Shown here: positions 25,710 through 34,012 of the stretch, one piece after another | Layout: the number at the start of each line of letters is the position of its first letter | Position numbering within the stretch: the first letter of the stretch is position 1 | Origin: Verrucomicrobiales bacterium | Lineage (GTDB): Bacteria > Verrucomicrobiota > Verrucomicrobiia > Verrucomicrobiales > DEV007 | DNA length: 64,000 nucleotides | NCBI GenBank assembly: GCA_029213065.1 | Contig: JARGPH010000001.1 | Location: 310,001 to 374,000, forward strand | Reading direction: 5' to 3' | The notes under the pieces: generated by a model | What the model saw: the letters and a program-made list of their open reading frames with translations, nothing else | Databases searched by the model: none | What the model was told of the DNA's origin: nothing | Program-made: the position numbers and the translations under genes

Positions 25710-26849
25710 ATGAAAAAACTACTCGTCCCAATCAAAATGCTCGCGATCCTCGCCATAGGATCCCAGGCACTGACATCATGCGTTTCGCTGCGCCCTCCCG
25801 ACCGCGAGTTTCGCGCCGTTGCAGAGCATCCCTACATGGGCGGCGACGAAGAACTGATCCCTGACGCCGACGCCACGCCGGTCGCAAAAGAGCCCGTTTT
25901 TCAGTCGATCAAATGTGGTGCACCGCTCGACAAAAGCCTCCTCAGCCGCCCCACCGGTCCTTACCGGATCGGCCCCGGGGACATCCTCGATATCGAAGTC
26001 GCGGAAAACAAAGATACGCGGACCAAATCCACGGTCATGCCCGACGGAATGCTCTACTTCAACACCGCTCGCGGGGTAAACGTGAAAGGGAAAACGGTCA
26101 GGGAAATCTCGACTCTACTCTCGCATCAGCTGAAAGAGGATTACGTCAATCCAGTCGTAACCGTCAACGTCTCTAAAGCGGACAGTCAGCGTTTCTGGAT
26201 GCTGGGACAGGTCGCCAAGCCGGGCACTTACCCTATCACCAAACCAACCACCCTGGTTGACGCGATTTCGACAGGAAGCGGATTGCTCTCCGTCCGTGAC
26301 AGCGTCAACGTGAACAATCCCGAATCAGCCGACCTCGAACGTGCCGCGATCATCCGTGACGGAGAAGTGCTTCCAGTCAACTTCGACTCGCTTATCCGTG
26401 AAGGCGACATGAGCCAGAACATCTACGTGAATGCCGGTGACTACATCTTCATCCCGTCGCTTACCGCGAGCTCCATCTACGTTCTCGGACACGTTAACAA
26501 CCCCGGCCCGATCTCCTACGAAAGAGATCTCACGATGCTTGCCGCCGTGGCCGGAGCAGGTGGCCCCAAACCTGAAGCCGTCGTCACAAAAGCTCTCATT
26601 ATCCGGGGCGGACATCACAATCCCGAAGTCGCTGTCGTGAACTTCCGCGATATCATGAAAGGGTTCGATTCCGATCTCAGACTGGAAGCAGGAGACATCA
26701 TCTGGATGCCGCGGAGCAACTGGTCCAATGTCATCAAATACACTGGAGCCGTCCTCAACACCGCTGCTCAAGCCATCGCCGTCCAGGAAGGACTCGGCGT
26801 GCTCGGAGCAACCGGTGGAGCGGGCATTTCGATCAGCGCCGGCGGCTAA
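25710..26849 (+). CDS. Polysaccharide export lipoprotein with SLBB domains (Wza-like)
   Basis: A 379-residue lipoprotein, lipobox LTSC with Cys24 after a hydrophobic signal (MLAILAIGSQALTSC). The poly-export domain is YRIGPGDILDIEVAENKD (about 85-102) with STVMPDGMLYFNTA. SLBB domains follow at WMLGQVAKPGTYPITKPT (about 168-185) and IYVLGHVNNPGPISYERDL (about 256-274). The C-terminus ends in a Gly/Ala-rich segment (LGATGGAGISISAGG) of unknown role. It resembles the protein encoded just upstream, so the pair probably arose by duplication; the unlipidated and lipidated forms may work together in one exporter. No polymerase, flippase or tyrosine kinase gene is next to them here. Confidence 0.91.
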   Translation: MKKLLVPIKMLAILAIGSQALTSCVSLRPPDREFRAVAEHPYMGGDEELIPDADATPVAKEPVFQSIKCGAPLDKSLLSRPTGPYRIGPGDILDIEVAENKDTRTKSTVMPDGMLYFNTARGVNVKGKTVREISTLLSHQLKEDYVNPVVTVNVSKADSQRFWMLGQVAKPGTYPITKPTTLVDAISTGSGLLSVRDSVNVNNPESADLERAAIIRDGEVLPVNFDSLIREGDMSQNIYVNAGDYIFIPSLTASSIYVLGHVNNPGPISYERDLTMLAAVAGAGGPKPEAVVTKALIIRGGHHNPEVAVVNFRDIMKGFDSDLRLEAGDIIWMPRSNWSNVIKYTGAVLNTAAQAIAVQEGLGVLGATGGAGISISAGG

Positions 26850-26870
26850 ATCACCGGCTCAAGCCTGATT

Positions 26871-26891
26871 GACGGCAAACTAGCTGCCGTC
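26871..26891. terminator. Hairpin between convergent genes
   Basis: GACGGCA (26871-26877) pairs with TGCCGTC (26885-26891) around a seven-base loop, at the junction of two converging genes; it overlaps the end of the AIM24 gene. Neither side has a T run, so an intrinsic terminator is possible but not typical. Confidence 0.3.
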
Positions 26892-27905
26892 GATGAGGCG
26901 GCCGATTCCACCGAGGACACTTCCCTCGCCCTGCGAGGAACCGCCGGTGCTGGGAGCCGCCCGAATGACACGCTCAGCGAGACGCGAGAAAGGCAGACTC
27001 TGAAGCCAGACTTTACCGTGACCGCTCAAGGTCGCGAGGAAGAGCCCCTCCCCGCCGAAGAACATCGACTTCAAATTTCCGGCGCGCTCGATATTGTATT
27101 CGATTCCCGGAGCAAAAGCGACGAGACACCCCGTGTCGACCCGCAGCGTTTCCCCATTCAGTTCTTTCTCAATGATCGTGCCGCCGGCATGTAGAAACGC
27201 CTTGCCGTCCCCTCTCAGCTTCTGAAGAATAAAGCCCTCCCCTCCGAAAAAGCCGGTTCCGAGTTTGCGGTTGAAAGCAATCGTCACCTGAGTTCCGAAC
27301 GCGGCACAGAGGAATGAATCTTTCTGACAGGTCACTTCCCCGCCAATCGATTTCAGATCGACCGCAATGATTTTCCCGGGAAAAGGAGCCGCAAAAGCAG
27401 CGCGGCGTTTATGCGCTGTTCCCGCATGGGTGAAATGCGTCATGAAAATGGACTCGCCCGTAAGCGCCCGTTTTCCCACTGCGAGCAATTTTCCCATAAC
27501 GCCTTCGTTCGGCTGACTCCCGTCACCCATCTTTGCCTGAAAAGTAATATCCTGCTCCACGTAATTCATCGCTCCCGCCTCGGCGATAACGGTCTCACCG
27601 GGATCGAGTTCCACCTCTACGATCTGCATATCATCGCCGAAAATTTCGTAATCGATTTCGTGCGAAGTCTGCCCCATTGGCGAAATCGACTGTTGGATCG
27701 GAGGCGGCCCTGACGCTGCCACAGGAGCCGCAGCACCTCCGAACAAAGCCGGTAGCGCTTCACCCGCTGCCGTCCAGTTTGCCATCCCCGAACTCCAGAC
27801 GCGGGTGGCTGAAGTGATAGTCCCGTTCTGGACCAGTTCGGGAAGTCCGGACTCGGGGACCTGAAGTTGTTCGTTAGTTGCTGTTGCGTAGTGCCAGGTT
27901 TTCAT
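26880..27905 (-). CDS. GYF_2-AIM24 family protein
   Basis: A 341-residue protein with two domains. Residues about 1-55 ([14 protein letters not shown], then [14 protein letters not shown]) match the GYF_2 domain, often seen in proteins that sense membrane or cell-envelope state. Residues about 85-320 form the AIM24/TIGR00266 beta-domain: [52 protein letters not shown], and [36 protein letters not shown] split by normal spacing. No catalytic residues are known for the family, and its function in bacteria is unresolved. It is a single gene, separated by about 180 bases from the divergent LuxR-type regulator. Confidence 0.9.
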   Translation of the reverse strand: MKTWHYATATNEQLQVPESGLPELVQNGTITSATRVWSSGMANWTAAGEALPALFGGAAAPVAASGPPPIQQSISPMGQTSHEIDYEIFGDDMQIVEVELDPGETVIAEAGAMNYVEQDITFQAKMGDGSQPNEGVMGKLLAVGKRALTGESIFMTHFTHAGTAHKRRAAFAAPFPGKIIAVDLKSIGGEVTCQKDSFLCAAFGTQVTIAFNRKLGTGFFGGEGFILQKLRGDGKAFLHAGGTIIEKELNGETLRVDTGCLVAFAPGIEYNIERAGNLKSMFFGGEGLFLATLSGHGKVWLQSLPFSRLAERVIRAAPSTGGSSQGEGSVLGGIGRLIDGS

Positions 27906-28083
27906 AAGAGGATGCTGAAACTCTACACATTTTTTGAAATTGGCAAAGCATCAACCGCATCGAAATACATGTATAGGAGAGCAACGGAAAAACCGCCACG
28001 ATTACTGCAAACGCCTCAATCGATCATCCGCGGAACCAAAAAATTGAGTAACTATTGCACGCTTCTCTACCAGATAGTTATGC

Positions 28084-28854
28084 ATGATTCCCGAATCAGA
28101 CGCCCGAAATATCATCAGCCTACTGGGCAGGGTCGCTTTGATGGAATCGTCCCGAAACGATCGCCGCACTGCCCTGCTCAACGGCCTTTCAAAACTGGTC
28201 GGAGCAGATGCGTGGCTATGGTTCACGGCGGCTCATACCATTGCGGGAGATCCCCCCGCGCACGCCGTCGTTCTCAAATCCGGATTCAGTGACGAACAAA
28301 TGGGATACCTGATCGAAGCCTCGGAATGTCCTGACATGACGAAATTGACAGCGCCCTTCTTTGAAGATTTCGAAAAAACAAAAGGTCAAACGACCCGATT
28401 GCGTCAGCAGATCGATCCACTGAATTTCTTTGACGAATCCGCTGTCTACGATCTGTGGAAAAAGGCCAACATCGGTCCCGTAATCCTGTCAGCCCGCCCG
28501 ACTTCCGACGGGCAGGTCAGCATGATCGGCCTCTACCGGAACTTCGACCGCCCCCTCTTCAACGAGCAGGATTCAAGGATCGCCCACATCGTCCTTTCCG
28601 AAATTCCATCCCTTCACGAAGCCATCAGCCCGGCCGAGCTCAATGGCGAAGTGACCGGTCTATCACCAAGGCTGAGGCAGGTTCTCAATCTCCTCCTCCA
28701 GGGTTCCTCGCGGAAAGAAATTGCCGCAGCCCTTTCCCTCTCGATTCACACCGTGGGAGACTACGTCGCGGAACTCTACCGGCGTTTCGATGTTCACTCT
28801 CAGACCGAACTGGTGAGACGCTTCCTCGTAGGAGACGGAGGAGATTCACCCTAG
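28084..28854 (+). CDS. LuxR-family transcriptional regulator
   Basis: A 256-residue regulator. The N-terminal part (about 1-180) is a GAF/PAS-like sensor with no recognised ligand residues. The C-terminal LuxR HTH (about 190-250) reads LSPRLRQVLNLLLQGSSRKE, IAAALSLSIHTVGDYVAELY and FDVHSQTELV, with the typical GxSxKEIA and HTVxxYV positions conserved. It precedes an oppABC set by 88 bases on the same strand and may control it, since many verrucomicrobial LuxR genes sit next to targets; this is inference. There is no adjacent histidine kinase and no receiver-domain Asp cluster, so it is not a typical two-component response regulator. Confidence 0.9.
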   Translation: MIPESDARNIISLLGRVALMESSRNDRRTALLNGLSKLVGADAWLWFTAAHTIAGDPPAHAVVLKSGFSDEQMGYLIEASECPDMTKLTAPFFEDFEKTKGQTTRLRQQIDPLNFFDESAVYDLWKKANIGPVILSARPTSDGQVSMIGLYRNFDRPLFNEQDSRIAHIVLSEIPSLHEAISPAELNGEVTGLSPRLRQVLNLLLQGSSRKEIAAALSLSIHTVGDYVAELYRRFDVHSQTELVRRFLVGDGGDSP

Positions 28855-28941
28855 CGCAACTCTCTTCCCGGGAATAAGAAGCGGAGTATCGCAATTCGCG
28901 ATTGAAAGACCGACGTATCCGGCAAACACTACCCCTGCCTG

Positions 28942-30618
28942 ATGCTTCCCCTTCCCCGCCATCAAACCCAACAGGGTTATCTCACTCACCTAACCCTCTT
29001 AGGTGTCGCCGTAGTGACGCTGCTGCTCTCTTCCGGCTGCAAGCGCGAGAGCAAAGTGGACATTGCAACGCGTGAGAAGATTCTCCTCCTCGGAAACGGT
29101 GCTGAACCCAAAGCACTCGATCCGCACCTCGTATCCTCGACCGGCGATTCGAATATTCTGCGGGCCATGTTCGAGGGGCTCGTGACCAATCACCCCTCAG
29201 ACGACACCATCCACGAGCCCGGTGTCGCGGAACGCTGGGAATCGAATGAGGACTTTTCCGAGTGGCGCTTTTTCCTGAGGAAAAATGCGAAGTGGTCCAA
29301 CGGGGATCCGGTCACGGCACACGACTTCGTCTACTCCTACAACCGCATCCTGCATCCCGAAATGGCGGGGCCCTACTCATCGATGCTCTATTTCCTCAAG
29401 AACGGGGAAAAATTCAATCAAGGCAAAATCAAAGATTTCGCCGAAGTCGGTGTAAAGGCGGTCAACGATTTCGAACTGCTCTGCACCCTGGAAAGTCCCA
29501 CTCCGTTTTTTCCCGACGTCGTCAAGCACACCACCTGGCTCCCCGTTCATCAGCCCACCATCGAAAAATACGGAGGCATGACCGATACCTTCACCGACTG
29601 GCAGAAACCGGGCAACAGCGTCAGCAACGGTCCCTTCGAGCTGACCGACTGGAGAATCAATGCCTATGTGAAAGTGCGCCGCAATCCTCACTACTGGGAC
29701 GCCGAAAACGTGAAGCCGAACGGGATCAACTTTTACCCGATCGATAACGCCTTTACCGAAGAAAAAGCCTTTAGAAACGGCCTCCTCCACGCTTCCTACA
29801 TTCTGCCGGCCAACCTCATTCCGCTTTACCGCGAAAGAGAAGATCCCGCTCTCCGCATGGAACCCTACAACGGAGTTTACTTTTACCGGTGCAACACCAA
29901 CCAGCCCCCGACCGACAACGCGGATTTCCGTCGCGCCCTCGCCTATGCGATCAACCGCGAAACGATCGTCAATTTCATCACCAAAGGCAACCAGCAACCC
30001 GCCTTCGGCTTTACCCCGCCAACCAAAGGCGGCTATGTCCCGCCGGAAGTCGTTTCCTACGACCCCGAAAAAGCACGGGCGTTCCTGAAGAAGGCCGGCT
30101 ACGAAAGCGGTGCTGATGTTCCCGAGTTCACTGTCATTTTCAATACCAGCGACGACCACAAATCCATCGCCGTCTCGATCCAGGACATGTGGAAAAAGAC
30201 CCTGGGAATCGAGAACGTGAAGATCGAAAACCAGGAGTGGAAAGTCTACATGGCCACCGTCGATGAAATGCGCTACGACGTCTCGCGTCTCGCCTGGATC
30301 GGGGACTACGTCGACCCCACGACCTTCCTCGGAATGTGGCGGACCGGCGACTCTAACAACCGCACCGGCTGGGGCAATTCGGATTTCGATCGTCTCTACA
30401 AAGAGAGCTTCTTCATCAGCGAGCCGAAGGAGCGATACGCGACCCTGCAGGAAGCGGAGTCCATCCTCCTCGAGGAGCTTCCCATCCTCCCTGTCTACTG
30501 GTACACGCGGGTCTACCTCCTCCACCCGGACGTCGAGAACTGGAATCCGCTCCTACTCGACAACCACCCCTACAAGCATATCGATCTCAAGGCGAAGGCG
30601 GGAGGTGACGGAAAATGA
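28942..30618 (+). CDS. oppA: Oligopeptide-binding lipoprotein (OppA-like)
   Basis: A 558-residue family 5 binding protein with a lipobox (LLLSSGC, about residues 27-33) after a hydrophobic segment, so it should be lipid-anchored. Family landmarks are AEPKALDPHLVSSTGDSNI, LRAMFEGLVTNHP, WRFFLRKNAKWSNGDPVTA and DFVYSYNRILHPEMAGPYSS, close to OppA and MppA of Proteobacteria. The C-terminus (ILPVYWYTRVYLLHPDVENW) is also OppA-like. It starts the oppA-oppB-oppC run; its last four bases overlap the oppB start (ATGA). It would bind short peptides for import. Confidence 0.93.
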   Translation: MLPLPRHQTQQGYLTHLTLLGVAVVTLLLSSGCKRESKVDIATREKILLLGNGAEPKALDPHLVSSTGDSNILRAMFEGLVTNHPSDDTIHEPGVAERWESNEDFSEWRFFLRKNAKWSNGDPVTAHDFVYSYNRILHPEMAGPYSSMLYFLKNGEKFNQGKIKDFAEVGVKAVNDFELLCTLESPTPFFPDVVKHTTWLPVHQPTIEKYGGMTDTFTDWQKPGNSVSNGPFELTDWRINAYVKVRRNPHYWDAENVKPNGINFYPIDNAFTEEKAFRNGLLHASYILPANLIPLYREREDPALRMEPYNGVYFYRCNTNQPPTDNADFRRALAYAINRETIVNFITKGNQQPAFGFTPPTKGGYVPPEVVSYDPEKARAFLKKAGYESGADVPEFTVIFNTSDDHKSIAVSIQDMWKKTLGIENVKIENQEWKVYMATVDEMRYDVSRLAWIGDYVDPTTFLGMWRTGDSNNRTGWGNSDFDRLYKESFFISEPKERYATLQEAESILLEELPILPVYWYTRVYLLHPDVENWNPLLLDNHPYKHIDLKAKAGGDGK

Positions 30619-31541
30619 AAACCGCCGTTTACATTCTTTCGCGACTCGCCCAGTCGATCTTTGCGCTCCTCTGCATCGTCACGATCACTTTCTTTCTGGC
30701 ACGCCTCGCTCCCGGCGGACCCTTCCTGGAGGAGAAAGCGGTGCCCGCCCACCTCATGGCGCAGATGAACGCGAAGTATGGCTTCGATAAACCCCTGCCG
30801 GTTCAGTATGCCCTTTATCTGAGTCGTCTCGTTCGCGGGGATCTCGGCCCCTCTTTCGGCAACAAAGGCTTTTCGGTGAATGAGGTCATTGCTGAAGGAT
30901 TTCCCGTTTCGTTGTTTCTCGGAATCATCGGACTCATCATCGCCTTGATCATCGGGGTCCCCGTCGGAGTCTTCGCCGCAGCGAAACGGAACACCGCAAC
31001 GGACTACGGACTGATGACCCTCGCCATGATCGGGATCTGCCTCCCCACCTTTGTCATCGCGCCACTGTTAGGAGAAATTTTTGCACTGAAACTGGGCTGG
31101 TTTGATGTCGCCCTGTGGGAGGACAGCACGGCATGGTTCCTCGGCGCGTTGACCCTTGGGCTTTACTACTCGGCCTACATCGCCCGCCTCACCCGGGGCA
31201 GCATGCTCGACGTCCTCAGTCAGGACTTTATCCGAACGGCCAAGGCCAAGGGCGTCGCGCCGGCTAAAGTCCTTTTCAAGCACGCTTTCCGCGGCGGCAT
31301 CACACCGGTCGTCGCCTACCTCGGGCCGGCGCTCGCGGGACTGATCGGAGGCTCGTTTGTCGTCGAAACCGTCTTCGGACTCCCCGGATTGGGACAACAC
31401 TTTATCAAAGCGGCGACGAACCGCGACTACTGGCTCATCAATGGAACGGTCACGGTCTTCGCGATTCTGATCCTCTTCATGAACTTCCTCGTCGACGTCA
31501 TCCAGGCGTGGCTCGATCCCCGCACCCGATCCAGAGATTGA
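30615..31541 (+). CDS. oppB: Oligopeptide ABC transporter permease OppB
   Basis: A 308-residue membrane protein, normal OppB length. Landmarks are the N-terminal ILSRLAQSIFALLCIVTITF, LAPGGPFLEEKAVP, and FGFDKPLPVQYALYL-like YGFDKPLPVQYA. The coupling loop reads FIRTAKAKGVAPAKVLFKHA, near canonical, and the C-terminus has GSFVVETVFGLPGLGQHF followed by a last helix and LDPRTR. Six helices are predicted. It overlaps oppA by four bases and is followed by oppC one base later, so the three are translated together. Confidence 0.95.
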   Translation: MKTAVYILSRLAQSIFALLCIVTITFFLARLAPGGPFLEEKAVPAHLMAQMNAKYGFDKPLPVQYALYLSRLVRGDLGPSFGNKGFSVNEVIAEGFPVSLFLGIIGLIIALIIGVPVGVFAAAKRNTATDYGLMTLAMIGICLPTFVIAPLLGEIFALKLGWFDVALWEDSTAWFLGALTLGLYYSAYIARLTRGSMLDVLSQDFIRTAKAKGVAPAKVLFKHAFRGGITPVVAYLGPALAGLIGGSFVVETVFGLPGLGQHFIKAATNRDYWLINGTVTVFAILILFMNFLVDVIQAWLDPRTRSRD

Positions 31542-31542
31542 T

Positions 31543-32463
31543 ATGAAGCCTGAACTGAATATCAGAACCGAAGAGATCGAGAAGGGCTCTTCCCTCGGCA
31601 GGGACGCATGGCTGCGCCTGAAGAAAAACTCCCTCGCGATGGTGAGCCTCTGGTTTTTCATCGCGGTGACCTTGATCTGTTATCTCGGCCCTCTTCTTCC
31701 GGGAGTGCCCGATCCCAACGTGACCCATCCGGATCTCCAGTCGATGGCGCCTTTTTCGGAGGGAACTTCCATGGAGGGACAGGAAGTTTACTACCTCCTC
31801 GGAAGCGATCACCTCGGTCGTGATATTTTCTCACGCATTCTCTACGGAGGTCGTGTCTCCCTCGCGGTCGGTTTTCTTGCGACTGCGGTCTCTCTGACCA
31901 TCGGCGTGATTTACGGAGCGGTGGCCGGATTTCTCGGTGGCCGAACCGATTCCTTCATGATGAGGATCGTGGACATTCTCTACGCCCTTCCCTTCATGAT
32001 CGTGGTTATCATTCTCACGACCTATTTTGGAAACAATCTTTGGCTGCTCTTCGTCTGCATCGGGGCGGTTGAGTGGCTCACGATGGCGCGAATCGTCCGG
32101 GGACAGGTCAACTCGCTCAAGAATCAGGAATTTGTCGAGGCCGCTCGCAGCCTCGGCCTTTCCAACTGGCGGATTATTTCCCGCCACCTCATCCCGAACA
32201 CAATCGGACCCGTCATCGTTTACACCACTCTCACGGTGCCCGCGGTGATGCGACTCGAAGCGATCCTCAGCTTTCTCGGACTCGGGGTTCAGCCACCGGA
32301 CGCGAGCTGGGGCTCGCTGATTAAAGAAGGCGCCGACCGCATGGCGAGCGATCCGGGACTGTTGATCTACCCGGCGATTGTCTTCGGTCTGACGCTCTTC
32401 AGCCTGAATTTCCTGGGGGATGGCCTGAGAGACGCACTCGATCCGAAGAGTTCGAAGGATTAA
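31543..32463 (+). CDS. oppC: Oligopeptide ABC transporter permease OppC
   Basis: A 306-residue permease. Helix 1 is about 30-53 (NSLAMVSLWFFIAVTLICYL), then the loop with YYLLGSDHLGRDIFSRILYG (the OppC GTDxLGRD motif) and five helices. The coupling loop FVEAARSLGLSNWRIISRHL is canonical and GVQPPDASWGSLIKEGADRM is the family C-terminal signature. No oppD or oppF follows; the next gene is a pseudopilin after a likely terminator/promoter region. The permease needs ATPases from another locus, for example the ones of the yej or other transporters. Confidence 0.95.
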   Translation: MKPELNIRTEEIEKGSSLGRDAWLRLKKNSLAMVSLWFFIAVTLICYLGPLLPGVPDPNVTHPDLQSMAPFSEGTSMEGQEVYYLLGSDHLGRDIFSRILYGGRVSLAVGFLATAVSLTIGVIYGAVAGFLGGRTDSFMMRIVDILYALPFMIVVIILTTYFGNNLWLLFVCIGAVEWLTMARIVRGQVNSLKNQEFVEAARSLGLSNWRIISRHLIPNTIGPVIVYTTLTVPAVMRLEAILSFLGLGVQPPDASWGSLIKEGADRMASDPGLLIYPAIVFGLTLFSLNFLGDGLRDALDPKSSKD

Positions 32464-32514
32464 TTCGAGCGGTAGCTCACTCACTTCAAAACGACGACCC
32501 ATCCTCCCTTTTTT

Positions 32515-32561
32515 AAAATGATTTACTTTGTGTTTACATTGTAAATCATTTTTGATATAAG
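32515..32561 (+). promoter_or_regulatory. Sigma-70-type promoter with overlapping 12-bp inverted repeat
   Basis: TTTACA (32533-32538), a 17-base spacer and TATAAG (32556-32561) give a strong -35/-10 pair. A perfect 12-base inverted repeat, AAAATGATTTAC (32515-32526) and GTAAATCATTTT (32541-32552), flanks the -35 box and could be an operator; as RNA it could also end the oppABC transcript. The expected start of transcription, six to seven bases after the -10, coincides with the ATG at 32568, implying a leaderless or nearly leaderless message. Confidence 0.6.
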
Positions 32562-32567
32562 CGAAGA

Positions 32568-33188
32568 ATGATCGAATCGCGCCCCAACCCAACGTTCCAG
32601 CCGCGCTCCCGCGTCGCTGCCTTCACCCTTCTCGAGCTCCTCGTCGTCATCTCCATCATCGGTATCCTCGCGGGAATGTTGTATCCCGCGGCTCTGGCGG
32701 TGATGGCTCACGTGAAAAAAACGCGAACCGAAAATACCGCAATCCACCTTCGAAATGCGATCAACGCCTACTACACCGAATATCGGAAGTTCCCCTGCGA
32801 GGCCGGAAAGAACGACGAGGCAACGATTCATCTCGTCACGGATACGGAATTAATGGACGTCCTCTGCGCCTCTCCCTCCGCGGTCAAGCAGGGCGGACTC
32901 AACCCACGCGGAATCGTGTTTTTCACAGCGAGGAATGCCCGCCCCATGGGGAACGGCAAGTATCACAACGGCCTCCGCATCGACGAAAGTGGCGGCGCCT
33001 CGCTCTACGATACCTGGGGAGAGTATTTCGAAGTCGCTCTCGACGGTGACAACAACGGGCGCATCGCCACTCCCGAATGGGACCGGGACAACTCGTCATC
33101 GGAGATCACCGAATCAATTCTCGTGTGGAGCAAGGGCCCGGACACGGAAGTCGACGGGGAAAAAGCGGATAACATTACGAGCTGGTAG
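32568..33188 (+). CDS. Type II secretion/type IV pilin-like pseudopilin (GspG-like)
   Basis: A 206-residue prepilin-like protein. The type III signal is FTLLELLVVISIIGILAGML (about residues 19-38) after a short basic leader, with the conserved Glu at mature position 5, so the prepilin peptidase would cut before the Phe. The remainder (NAINAYYTEYRKFPCEAG, WGEYFEVALDGDNNGRI) resembles the major pseudopilin GspG fold, including an acidic Ca-type loop. Other type II secretion genes are not adjacent. Verrucomicrobiota encode many stand-alone GspG-like proteins, so the assembly machine is probably elsewhere. The start at 32568 has no ribosome-binding site but retains the whole pilin signal. Confidence 0.9.
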   Translation: MIESRPNPTFQPRSRVAAFTLLELLVVISIIGILAGMLYPAALAVMAHVKKTRTENTAIHLRNAINAYYTEYRKFPCEAGKNDEATIHLVTDTELMDVLCASPSAVKQGGLNPRGIVFFTARNARPMGNGKYHNGLRIDESGGASLYDTWGEYFEVALDGDNNGRIATPEWDRDNSSSEITESILVWSKGPDTEVDGEKADNITSW

Positions 33189-33252
33189 AGCGGTCCAAAA
33201 GAGGTCGCCACTTGTAAGGGACGATCCTCTCGCAGTCGGCGATACTCTGCGA

Positions 33253-33639
33253 ATGAATGATACCCACGTGCGGATACTCGCTGTTACCATCGTCCTTTTC
33301 TTCGGCCTGATGCGATGGGCGCATCGATCCTGGGGAAAAGCGGCTCTATCAACCCTCTTCGCACCGCTCGTCGGCATCCCTCTCGCCGGCGTCACTTTTC
33401 TCGGCGTCACGATCCTCTTTAAACTCCTCAACGGGCTTCTCTCGACCTTCGATGTCGCGGTTCCTCTTTCCGCGATCAGTTTCATCGCCGGAGCCGTGAC
33501 GATTGGTATCACTTTGTGGCTTCTGGCGCTCTATTGCCGCGACCAGAGACACCTTTCCCTCGTCAGGAACGGGCCCGGATTAGGCGTCAGCTCGGCAGCC
33601 CCGACACCAAACGGCGTCTTTCGGCGGCGCTTCGGGTGA
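33253..33639 (+). CDS. Small membrane protein of unknown function
   Basis: The 128-residue frame starts at the ATG at 33253 (a second ATG overlaps at 33257 out of frame). It has about four hydrophobic helices (for example VRILAVTIVLFFGLMRW and FIAGAVTIGITLWLLALYC), a basic loop after the first helix and a hydrophilic C-terminal tail (about 105-128). I recognise no family. It lies 64 bases after the pseudopilin on the same strand and may be co-transcribed with it. The coding call rests on membrane-protein composition and intact length; a frame that begins further upstream overlaps the pseudopilin and is less plausible. Confidence 0.5.
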   Translation: MNDTHVRILAVTIVLFFGLMRWAHRSWGKAALSTLFAPLVGIPLAGVTFLGVTILFKLLNGLLSTFDVAVPLSAISFIAGAVTIGITLWLLALYCRDQRHLSLVRNGPGLGVSSAAPTPNGVFRRRFG

Positions 33640-33729
33640 AAATGTGACAAATATACCCTCGTGAACGTGCCATCAACTTCACCGCTTTTCTTGTTGCAAC
33701 TCTGTCTCAATTAGAAGAACCTAACTAAG

Positions 33730-33987
33730 ATGCCCAGCACAACGGTACAGGATTTGAAAATTGACAGCCTCCAGAGCCTCTCTCAGGCTCAGGTGGGATG
33801 TGATTTTCAGATCAAAGTGATCGAAGGCCCGGGCTGCGACCAACTTCGAAAACTGGGCTTCTGCGAAACACTTCAGGTTCGCAAACTCGCCGATGGTCGC
33901 AATCTCATCTGCAATGTTTGCGGTACCCGCATGGCAGTCAGCAAAGAACTCGCCGAGCAGGTAAAAGTGACTCCTCTCGAGGCTTAA
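33730..33987 (+). CDS. feoA: Ferrous iron transport protein FeoA
   Basis: An 85-residue SH3-like cytosolic protein. It has the FeoA-type core EGPGCDQLRKLGFCETLQVR followed by NVCGTRMAVSKELAEQVKV, matching the beta-barrel that binds the FeoB membrane part. An N-terminal extension of about 20 residues precedes it. It forms an operon with feoB (25 bases) and a small Cys-rich protein. The leader at 33640-33729 holds no convincing Fur site. Confidence 0.93.
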   Translation: MPSTTVQDLKIDSLQSLSQAQVGCDFQIKVIEGPGCDQLRKLGFCETLQVRKLADGRNLICNVCGTRMAVSKELAEQVKVTPLEA

Positions 33988-34012
33988 GACCCGGCGGGAA
34001 TTCATTTTTACT

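Noticed and set aside
32935-33252. Longer frame upstream of the small membrane protein
   Set aside because: It overlaps the pseudopilin in another frame and has no coding-like composition; the start at 33253 is preferred.
33700-33729. DtxR/Fur-like site (TTAGAAGAACCTAACTAA) before feoA
   Set aside because: Only the outer four bases are symmetric, and it lies too close to the start codon for a typical operator; it matches neither consensus well.
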